NCBI GenBank assembly: GCA_944392835.1
Contig: CALXYB010000006.1
Coordinates: 23,933 to 87,932, forward strand
From: an uncultured Alphaproteobacteria bacterium
GTDB taxonomy: Bacteria; Pseudomonadota; Alphaproteobacteria; RF32; CAG-239
Direction of reading: 5' to 3'
DNA: 64,000 nt
Part shown: piece after piece, positions 36,968-43,566 of the stretch
How the letters are laid out: every line of letters begins with the position of its first letter
How positions within the stretch are numbered: the stretch's first letter is position 1
Made by a program: the position numbers and the translations under genes
Notes under the pieces: model-generated
Told to the model about the DNA's origin: nothing
What the model saw: the letters and a program-made list of their open reading frames with translations, nothing else
The model's database searches: none

Positions 36968-39052
36968 TTGTTAAACGAAAAACAACTGAAAAGTAAACGT
37001 GATTTACTGATGGCTTACGGACAATATGCCGCTTATGTTCGTAAGTTTGATGATGTCTTGCATAATGTGCCTAAGGAAGTTTTTGCAAATGCAAAATTTA
37101 GAGAAGAGTTTGGTTGCGATATCGTTCAGCTTAAAATGTTTCCATGGGTTTTTAGTCAAGCAAACTCAGGTGAAAAAGAAGATTTTGATAATTTGCTGCA
37201 AAATGAAAATCCGCAAAACTACGATGATTGTTGCTATGTTAGTTTGAATCAGATTACGACAGGTGGGGGGAGAAAAGGTGATTTTGTCGCCGTACCTTAT
37301 GGTATGGGATATAAGGCTGAGTTTTTCTCTTTTCCGAATCCTGTTGAGCGATATTCATCTCTTTATTTTTCTAAAACCCTTCTAAAAGATACAAAATTCA
37401 TTATTGATGGAGATATTCGTTGTGTTTATACGCCTGAATGTGGAGAGATGACTTTGGGTGAGGCTTTTGCAACACCTAAATTTAGAGAAAAATTTGCTTC
37501 AATGCTTAATATTGTTTCCGGCGGAATAGATTTTGAAAACGAAAATCAGGATATTACTAAGATTGTTACGGAAAGTTTGGCTTCAGATTATCTTAAGCCG
37601 ATGGAAGCGACGATAGTTAAAGTTATGGCGCGTATGGCTGAAGCCGGACGAGATTTTTTGCAGGAAAATTATAAGCAAGAAGATGTTTTTGGCTCGGCAG
37701 AAAAAAACGGAATGATTGCTTCGGCTGAGAGATTTAAAGATTATATTAACATCCGAAATTTGCTCCATCATCAAAATGATTCTTTAACACAGTTTGGATA
37801 TTTCTTTCCATCGCAAACAAATGCAGAGCGCAGAGAAGCTTATTTGGCTTCTTATCGTCGGGTTTATGGCAAAAACTTGTTTGGACGGGCGCAGTCTTAT
37901 ATAACGGTACTGAAAGACTTCAGAGGTTTGTTGCAAAAGATTTATCCTAATTTTTTGAGCAGACAGGAGCAAGAAAGTAACTCTAAGTTTGTGGCAAGGT
38001 TGAAAGATTATGCGCGTAAGAATCCTGAGCAAAAACTTGTTGTGGAGCTTAATTATCCCTATAAAAATGATAAAAGCGAACAATTGCTGAAAAATGTGAT
38101 GAAGTTGTTTCCTGAGGCTTTGGTCGTAGATAATCCAAAGGTTAAGTATGCGGATTTGCAAGAAGAATTGTCCGGATATAATAATTTGGATGCTTTTTTA
38201 CAAGCAAGTCAAGGCCTTGAAGGTTATATGAGCTTTTATTGTTTGACTCATGGCAAAAATTTGACGGCAATGAAAGCCGTAAATTTTTTGAAGGCAAAAA
38301 ATGTTATAGATGAAACAACAGCTGAAAAACTTAAAAATTTCAGGGATTTGCGTAATCGTCTCAGCCATCAGTTTTTTACAACGGAACTTGCTGAGACGTT
38401 GCAATCCAATATGCCTGATTTTCAGAATCTGGTTGTTCAGGTTGGGCAGAATATTAGGGCTAATATGCCTAAAATCAAAAACCCAGAAGGAAATATTTTC
38501 TATTTTACTCATGCTGATGGAAAAGTTGTTGGTGTGGATTTTGGAGATAGGCGTATTATTAGCGTTAAGTATCCGGAAAAGATTGAGGAAAAAATTCCAG
38601 AAACACAAGGTCTGAAGGGAAAAGTACAAAAGCTCACTGACGGAACGATTATTGATGCCGAAAAGCAAAAGGTCGTTTTAGGAAATAAAGCTGTTTTGTA
38701 TTATAATTCGGATAAACATTATAGTTTGATTTTGCAAGATAGTCAGGGAAAAGATGTAAAATTTTTGATGGATAAAAACTTTGTGGTCAAAACTTATGTT
38801 AATAACGGAAAAAGTATTGGCGTGAGCAGAGGTGATATGATAAAAATCGGCGCTTTTATGGTGGCTCTTGATAGTAGGGGGCGTTTGGCAAGATATTCAT
38901 ATAAAAATGAAAATCAGGCTAAGCAAAATGTGCTGTTTGATTCTTTCCAAAAAACAATTACGACAGAGGGTGGACTGGTTTTGGGCTTGAAAGATAATAC
39001 TTGTTCGTTATTGGCTGATTTGAAAAAAACAAAAGAAAATGTCGGAAGGTAA
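36968..39052 (+). CDS. Unknown protein with two HEPN-like RNxxxH motifs
   Basis: A 694-residue soluble protein of no family I recognise. It starts at TTG, with AGGA 9 bases upstream. Two motifs match the HEPN ribonuclease consensus R-x(4)-H: R263-NLLH-H268 (in INIRNLLHHQNDS) and R462-NRLS-H467 (in FRDLRNRLSHQFF). Both sit at the end of long predicted helices, and the second half (about 410-500) has the look of a classic HEPN bundle. Residues 1-190 are of unknown fold and 500-694 look beta-rich (YFTHADGKVVGVDFGDRR). The gene seems more A+T-rich than its neighbours and follows tRNA-Ser(GCU). An RNA-cleaving role is inferred from the motifs only. Confidence 0.75.
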   Translation: MLNEKQLKSKRDLLMAYGQYAAYVRKFDDVLHNVPKEVFANAKFREEFGCDIVQLKMFPWVFSQANSGEKEDFDNLLQNENPQNYDDCCYVSLNQITTGGGRKGDFVAVPYGMGYKAEFFSFPNPVERYSSLYFSKTLLKDTKFIIDGDIRCVYTPECGEMTLGEAFATPKFREKFASMLNIVSGGIDFENENQDITKIVTESLASDYLKPMEATIVKVMARMAEAGRDFLQENYKQEDVFGSAEKNGMIASAERFKDYINIRNLLHHQNDSLTQFGYFFPSQTNAERREAYLASYRRVYGKNLFGRAQSYITVLKDFRGLLQKIYPNFLSRQEQESNSKFVARLKDYARKNPEQKLVVELNYPYKNDKSEQLLKNVMKLFPEALVVDNPKVKYADLQEELSGYNNLDAFLQASQGLEGYMSFYCLTHGKNLTAMKAVNFLKAKNVIDETTAEKLKNFRDLRNRLSHQFFTTELAETLQSNMPDFQNLVVQVGQNIRANMPKIKNPEGNIFYFTHADGKVVGVDFGDRRIISVKYPEKIEEKIPETQGLKGKVQKLTDGTIIDAEKQKVVLGNKAVLYYNSDKHYSLILQDSQGKDVKFLMDKNFVVKTYVNNGKSIGVSRGDMIKIGAFMVALDSRGRLARYSYKNENQAKQNVLFDSFQKTITTEGGLVLGLKDNTCSLLADLKKTKENVGR

Positions 39053-39126
39053 ACTTAATATTTATTCTTTTTTAATCCGGCAGGGTTATATATTTAGACG
39101 AATAAAACAAAAATCGTGAGGTTAGA

Positions 39127-39426
39127 ATGAAAAAGATTGTATTGTTGGGAATGTTGGCTGTTTTGGCCGGATGTTCCGATTTGTCAAAGTTTACGACGGT
39201 GGACAGCAATGCTTCCGCTAAAACAAAAATGCGTGCTTGTATGGTGAGTGAGGCAAACAGCAAGTTTCAGGCCGGAACGTTGTTTACGAAAAGTGTGAGC
39301 GCTACCTCGGATGAAATTGTTAATACGTGTCTTAAAAAATTGGCTTTGCAGGCGGCGGGGATTAGCGAGGAATCGCAATCTACGGCGCAGACGATTATTA
39401 ATAATCTGAAAAATATGGCCAATTAG
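39127..39426 (+). CDS. Small lipoprotein
   Basis: A 99-residue precursor with signal peptide and lipobox LAGC (C17). The mature part is short, Ser/Thr-rich and helical, with two cysteines (RACMVSEANSKF and VNTCLKKLAL) that could form a disulfide. A ribosome site (GTGAGG) stands 6 bases before the ATG. I do not recognise the family. It stands alone behind the large HEPN-like gene and ends in a terminator. Confidence 0.8.
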   Translation: MKKIVLLGMLAVLAGCSDLSKFTTVDSNASAKTKMRACMVSEANSKFQAGTLFTKSVSATSDEIVNTCLKKLALQAAGISEESQSTAQTIINNLKNMAN

Positions 39427-39440
39427 GACTAAAAAGGATA

Positions 39441-39480
39441 AAAAAAAGACCGCTTTTTAATAAAAAAGCGGTCTTTTTTG
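39441..39480. terminator. Convergent terminator
   Basis: AAAAAAAGACCGCTTTTT pairs with AAAAAGCGGTCTTTTTT across AATA; shared by the lipoprotein gene and the minus-strand gene at 39498. Confidence 0.9.
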
Positions 39481-39497
39481 TGTGGTAAGATGATTTT

Positions 39498-39911
39498 TTA
39501 GAACAAAATCATCTTAATTTCTTCTAAATCCAGCGGCTCGGAGGTGTAACCACGCCGGTGGATTTCTTCACATTGTTGCTGACGTTTGGGGCCTTCCCAA
39601 GCGTAGAGCTCGCGAGCTCCGTTTGCAAGATAGCAATATTCGGTTGGGTAGCATTCTCCGCCCAGAGCATCTTGTAAGGCTTCGGCATGGGCTTTGGAGC
39701 CGATAAAGTATGAGCTGGTCATACTCAATGCTTCAAACTCCAATTTGTTGCGTTTTGAGACGCAGTAAACTGCGTCTCTTAAAACGCAAGCACCAGGGTA
39801 ATACAAGAAAAACATCGTACCGATGTTTTCTATGCGGCTGTTTTGTCCCATGTTTCTCTCAAAATCTTGTTTGATTTCAGAGAGTTTTTCTCTTTTTTCA
39901 TTTAAGTCCAT
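39498..39911 (-). CDS. Hypothetical protein, 137 residues
   Basis: A 137-residue protein with a helical N-terminus (MDLNEKREKLSEIKQDFERN) and a mixed C-terminal part that is rich in aromatic residues and cysteines (CYPTEYCYLANGARELYAWE). I do not recognise it. The terminator at its end and the natural composition support it as real. The DNA at 39750-39787, inside the frame, is a near-perfect inverted repeat encoding LRDAVYCVSKRN. It is transcribed towards the lipoprotein gene. Confidence 0.7.
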   Translation of the reverse strand: MDLNEKREKLSEIKQDFERNMGQNSRIENIGTMFFLYYPGACVLRDAVYCVSKRNKLEFEALSMTSSYFIGSKAHAEALQDALGGECYPTEYCYLANGARELYAWEGPKRQQQCEEIHRRGYTSEPLDLEEIKMILF

Positions 39912-40004
39912 ATTCTTATTTTTTATGGGTTAATAATATCGTTGTTTGAAGGAGATAATATCATATTTATTTGAGGTTGTAAATACAAAAAATAGACAAA
40001 AAGC

Positions 40005-40040
40005 TTGACAATAAGACTGAGAGAAGTAAATTATTGTCAA
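40005..40040 (+). promoter_or_regulatory. Promoter with overlapping operator-like inverted repeat
   Basis: TTGACA (40005-40010) and TAAATT (40027-40032) form a promoter with a 16-base spacer. The -35 box lies in one arm of a perfect 10-bp inverted repeat, TTGACAATAA ... TTATTGTCAA (40005-40014 and 40031-40040), that spans the whole promoter. This arrangement would suit a repressor binding site. Confidence 0.45.
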
Positions 40041-40055
40041 ATAAAATTACGCATT

Positions 40056-40421
40056 ATGGATACTAATACTATTAAAATTGATTTTTCAGAAGAAGTGTCG
40101 GTTGACACTATTCTGATGCCGATTTTTGACAAAAGTCAGAAATGTGTCGGTGGATTATTGTTTAAGGAAAAGAAGCCGGAGCGTAAAAAGTATATTTCCA
40201 TTGAGGAGATGATACGCTTGGTCGGAGATTACAAAAGGCTTTTGCCTTTTGCTCAGAAAGCCTTGTTTAGAAAGTATTGCGGAAGTAGCGTCTCTGCTAT
40301 GGAGATATCCCTTGGAGATACGGTCATTGCTTATGATATGTATTTGGATAAAGGGATGCAGGGATTGCATTATTGGAAGACAATCTCAGCCGCAGATTAT
40401 GTTCTGGAATTTGAAGATTAA
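40056..40421 (+). CDS. Hypothetical protein, 121 residues
   Basis: A 121-residue cytosolic protein of unknown family. I start it at ATG 40056; an in-frame TTG at 40005 would fall on the predicted -35 box. The first half looks like a beta-sheet (KIDFSEEVSVDTILMPIFD), the second like helices (SIEEMIRLVGDYKRLLPFAQ). No strong ribosome site is seen. A terminator follows its stop. Confidence 0.6.
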   Translation: MDTNTIKIDFSEEVSVDTILMPIFDKSQKCVGGLLFKEKKPERKKYISIEEMIRLVGDYKRLLPFAQKALFRKYCGSSVSAMEISLGDTVIAYDMYLDKGMQGLHYWKTISAADYVLEFED

Positions 40422-40427
40422 AAAGAA

Positions 40428-40463
40428 AAGCCCCAAAATACCGTTAGGTATTGAGGGGCTTTG
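40428..40463. terminator. Convergent terminator
   Basis: AAGCCCC pairs with GGGGCTT around an inner AATACC/GGTATT stem; it ends both the 40056 gene and the minus-strand 40479 gene. Confidence 0.8.
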
Positions 40464-40478
40464 TTGATTCTTGTTCGC

Positions 40479-40802
40479 TTAAATCCAAAAATATGTCAGG
40501 CAGCAGAGAATGTAGAACAACAGAAAATAAATGCCGCGGAGCCAGATTTTGGCATTTTGGATTTTGTCGGGAAGGGTGTAAAACAAAATGTAAACAATGA
40601 CATACATCTTAAGTGCCGAAACAAAAATGTTCGGGAAGGGGTCTTGAAAATAGCTGCGGATGCCTTCAATGCTGATGTTTTGAAAAGATTCTAACCAGAA
40701 AATGGTTACGACAGAAGCTGTTCCGTAAGCAAAAATCCAGCTACCTAATAGAAAAACAAAAGCTCTTCTCATCAGGGGAAAATATTGTTTGAGTTTGTCC
40801 AT
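40479..40802 (-). CDS. Small membrane protein
   Basis: A 107-residue protein with three predicted membrane helices (about 13-35, 58-76 and 86-106) and charged N-terminus MDKLKQYFPLMRR. It has a GGAGAAAA ribosome site just before the ATG. No family is recognised. It lies behind the TPR-methyltransferase on the same strand, with a 78-base gap. Confidence 0.7.
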   Translation of the reverse strand: MDKLKQYFPLMRRAFVFLLGSWIFAYGTASVVTIFWLESFQNISIEGIRSYFQDPFPNIFVSALKMYVIVYILFYTLPDKIQNAKIWLRGIYFLLFYILCCLTYFWI

Positions 40803-40880
40803 GGTCTTTTCTCCAATTTTATCTGATAAAGTTATTATAAAGCAAGTTGATTAAATGATGGTTAAATTTAGAAATATTTA

Positions 40881-42620
40881 TTACCATGTCTTCCAGAGGG
40901 TGCCTTGTACGGTTTGTCCGTTTTCGGTGCGGAGTGTGGTCTCCTGGCTTTTGATGTCTTTATATCCTGCTTTTTCTAAACATTCTTTAATGTATTGGGG
41001 GGTGTGGGCAAAGCGGCCGTTGGGTTGTAGAGCATAATCTTTCTCTGATTGCAGATTTTCGGTGGAAAAGGCCAGCTTTTGCGGAAAAACAGCCTTAAAA
41101 ATTGGCAAAAGCTCGCCGATATAATTAAAGACATCGGCGGCAATAAACAAATCTGCCTGCGGTTTGTTTTGCAGATAAGACAAAATATCGGATTTTATCA
41201 GTTCTTGGTAGATTCCTTTTTCTTTGGCTCTTTGGAGCATTTTTTCGGAGATATCAACGCCGATAAGCTCGGTAGAAGGGGTTTTATAAACCATGCCAGC
41301 AAGCCCCGTGCCGCATCCCAAATCCACAATACGACCTTGAACATTCCCCGTAAAGTCTCTAAGGCTTCGGACAACGCCGTAATCAAGCTTTTGGAGAACC
41401 AGCTCGTAATTATCAGCGAAATTGTCAAAAAGCTTTTCAGCATAAATTTGAGTATTCTCAATGTCTTTTTCTCCTGTTAGGGCTGCTTTGGTATGAATGG
41501 CAAAAGTGTTATCTGGAGCCAGTTTATACCAATTTTGAGCAATTTTTTTTGCTGTTTCAATATCTTTTGCATATAAGAGGGTTAGAGTTTCAGCAATATT
41601 GACTGAAATTTCTTCTATTTGTGGAGCAAGGTTGAAAGCATTGAAAAATAATCCCAATGCCTCTTCATATTCGCCTAAATCTTTTAAGATTATGCCCAGA
41701 TTGTTGCTAATCTCGGGCTGAGCAGGGTTGATAATTACGGCAGAGCGATATTCTTCTAAAGCTTCGGGTAGGCGATGCTGATGATATAAAAAATCGGCAT
41801 AATTTATATGAGCGTCAAGGTCTTGAGGCGAGAGTTCCAGAGCGCGTTTGTAGTGCTTTTCGGCTTCTTCAAGCTCTTGATTTACACTTTCTTGATTAGC
41901 AAGGTTAATAAGTGCGGAAATATTTTGCGGGTTGAGTAGCAAAGCTTTTTGAAAATAGCTCTTGGCTTCTTGGGGATGTTTTTTTGCTAACAAGATAAGT
42001 CCGTATAAGTTTTTGATATCAGCATCTGCCGGTGCGCAATTTTCTGCCTGAATGATGTTTTGTTCAGCCTGTTCATAGTCTTGCTGATTATAAAACTCAT
42101 TGGCCAGGAAATAAAAACTCTGTGCGTTTTCGGGATATTTTCGGCATAGCTCCGTGAGTGCCTGAATGTCATGATTTAGGTATGCTAAGTTGGCTTGCGG
42201 TTCAACGTAGTTTTTGTCCAAGGCAATGGCTTTTTGGTAAGCGGAGGCTGCGTTTGGATTATCTTTTAGGCTTTTATAGATATTTCCGATATTGTTCCAA
42301 GCTTCTTTGATGTCTGGTTTTAGGCTGAGAGCTTTTTGATAAGTATCTATTGCTTCAAAAGGTTTGCCCCACATATCTAACGACAGTGCTAAGTTGAAAT
42401 AAAACGGGGCGTGGGCAGGGGCTTGGCGAATGGCTTGGTAAAAAAGTTCAACTGCCTCATTATGTACGCCTTTGGCTTGAGCGACAAGCCCTAAAAGATT
42501 GAGGACATCAGGATTATTGGGGGCGGTTTGCAATATTTGGCGGTAAAGGTTTTCCGCCTCATCAAAGCGTCCTTGTTCGTGCAGTGTCAAAGCTTGTTGA
42601 AACATTAAATCATAAGACAT
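40881..42620 (-). CDS. TPR-repeat protein with C-terminal SAM methyltransferase domain
   Basis: A 579-residue fusion. Residues 1 to about 400 are tetratricopeptide repeats (for example ALTLHEQGRFDEAENLYRQI, then AWNNIGNIYKSLKDNPNAAS). Residues about 415-579 form a class I methyltransferase: motif I is IVDLGCGTGLAG, followed by IGVDISEKMLQRAKEKG, motif post-I. The same build occurs in alphaproteobacterial proteins of unknown substrate. The TPR part presumably binds a partner protein. No signal peptide is visible, so it is cytosolic. It is divergent from rpsD. Confidence 0.88.
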   Translation of the reverse strand: MSYDLMFQQALTLHEQGRFDEAENLYRQILQTAPNNPDVLNLLGLVAQAKGVHNEAVELFYQAIRQAPAHAPFYFNLALSLDMWGKPFEAIDTYQKALSLKPDIKEAWNNIGNIYKSLKDNPNAASAYQKAIALDKNYVEPQANLAYLNHDIQALTELCRKYPENAQSFYFLANEFYNQQDYEQAEQNIIQAENCAPADADIKNLYGLILLAKKHPQEAKSYFQKALLLNPQNISALINLANQESVNQELEEAEKHYKRALELSPQDLDAHINYADFLYHQHRLPEALEEYRSAVIINPAQPEISNNLGIILKDLGEYEEALGLFFNAFNLAPQIEEISVNIAETLTLLYAKDIETAKKIAQNWYKLAPDNTFAIHTKAALTGEKDIENTQIYAEKLFDNFADNYELVLQKLDYGVVRSLRDFTGNVQGRIVDLGCGTGLAGMVYKTPSTELIGVDISEKMLQRAKEKGIYQELIKSDILSYLQNKPQADLFIAADVFNYIGELLPIFKAVFPQKLAFSTENLQSEKDYALQPNGRFAHTPQYIKECLEKAGYKDIKSQETTLRTENGQTVQGTLWKTW

Positions 42621-42697
42621 CTATATGGTTCCTGCTGAATTTTTGCTTATTTTATTATGTAATTCTAAAAAATCTATATTTATTTATAAGATTTTGC

Positions 42698-42726
42698 TTG
42701 AAATTATGTAAAAACTGCGTTAGATT
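42698..42726 (+). promoter_or_regulatory. Predicted rpsD promoter
   Basis: TTGAAA (42698-42703), 17-base spacer, TAGATT (42721-42726). Transcription from here would give a leader of about 95 bases. Confidence 0.5.
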
Positions 42727-42733
42727 GCGCATA

Positions 42734-42800
42734 CTTCCGGGAATGAGGGTGAAATTCCCCGTTTGGCATTTAAGAACCAAAACTACCGGGACAATAATGT
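42734..42800 (+). promoter_or_regulatory. Structured rpsD leader, candidate S4 autoregulatory RNA
   Basis: The leader holds GGG-TGAAATT-CCC, then TTTGG/CCAAA closing a 9-base loop, and CCGG tetramers at both ends that can pair with each other (42739-42742 and 42786-42789). Ribosomal protein S4 controls its own messenger through such leader structures in several bacteria. The GAGGGTGAAATTCCCC part also looks like one segment of the FMN riboswitch core, but the rest of that riboswitch is absent. Confidence 0.4.
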
Positions 42801-42827
42801 TAGCTAATAAATAAAAGGAAAATTTTA

Positions 42828-43442
42828 ATGAAAAGTATTGTTTCTGCAAAGAAAAAACCGGCTCGTCGTTATTTGAGCAATATCTGGGGCGATCCGAAAA
42901 GTCCGTTGAATAAAAGAGAATATGCTCCGGGTCAACATGGTCAGAGAAGAAAAAAACAAACTGACTATGGTGAGCAATTGCACGCAAAACAGAAGCTCAA
43001 GACCTATTATGGTAACGTTTCTGAAAAGCAATTCCACAAATATTATGTTGAAGCTATCAGAAGAACGGGCGATGCTGCCGAGAACTTAATCGGTATTTTG
43101 GAATCTCGTTTGGATAACTTGGTTTACAAAGCTAAGTTTGCTTCAACGATTTTTGCTGCTCGTCAGTTTGTTAACCATGGTCATATTTTGGTTAACGGCA
43201 AGAAGGTTAATATTCCTTCTTATATGGTTAAAGCCGGCGATGTTATTGAAGTTCGCGAAAAATCTAAACAGCTCCCGATTGTTATTGCTGCCGTTGAGTC
43301 TACGGTTCGTGATGTTCCGGGATATGTTGAAGTTGACAGCAAAAAGCTGACTGCTAAATATACTTTCGTTCCGAAGTTTGATGACGTTCCTTATGGCGCC
43401 GTTATGGAACCGAACCTGGTTATCGAATACTACTCAAGATAA
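42828..43442 (+). CDS. rpsD: 30S ribosomal protein S4
   Basis: A 204-residue S4. It has the basic N-terminus ([27 protein letters not shown]), the S4 RNA-binding domain with [20 protein letters not shown] and [17 protein letters not shown], and the C-terminal [13 protein letters not shown]. The N-terminal zinc-type cysteines are absent (C-minus form). S4 starts 30S assembly by binding 16S rRNA. It stands alone here, away from the alpha operon, as in many alphaproteobacteria. Confidence 0.97.
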   Translation: MKSIVSAKKKPARRYLSNIWGDPKSPLNKREYAPGQHGQRRKKQTDYGEQLHAKQKLKTYYGNVSEKQFHKYYVEAIRRTGDAAENLIGILESRLDNLVYKAKFASTIFAARQFVNHGHILVNGKKVNIPSYMVKAGDVIEVREKSKQLPIVIAAVESTVRDVPGYVEVDSKKLTAKYTFVPKFDDVPYGAVMEPNLVIEYYSR

Positions 43443-43456
43443 TCTTTTTAGAGTTC

Positions 43457-43496
43457 AAAAAAAGCCCCAGACTTATGCAAGTCTGGGGTTTTTGTG
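43457..43496 (+). terminator. Terminator of rpsD
   Basis: AAAAAAAGCCCCAGACTT pairs with AAGTCTGGGGTTTTT across ATGC. Confidence 0.9.
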
Positions 43497-43566
43497 CTTT
43501 AAATGTCAGAAAAAATGTGCTTAGATTGGGTGTAAATCAAAAATATGAATATTGAGGGTTGCAAAA

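Noticed and set aside
36968..39052. Calling the double-HEPN protein a Cas13 effector
   Set aside because: No CRISPR repeats or cas genes are in the window, the chain is short, and a large beta-rich domain follows the second motif, unlike Cas13.
42734..42800. Annotating an FMN riboswitch in front of rpsD
   Set aside because: Only one segment resembles the FMN core; the other conserved hairpins and the riboflavin-gene context are missing.
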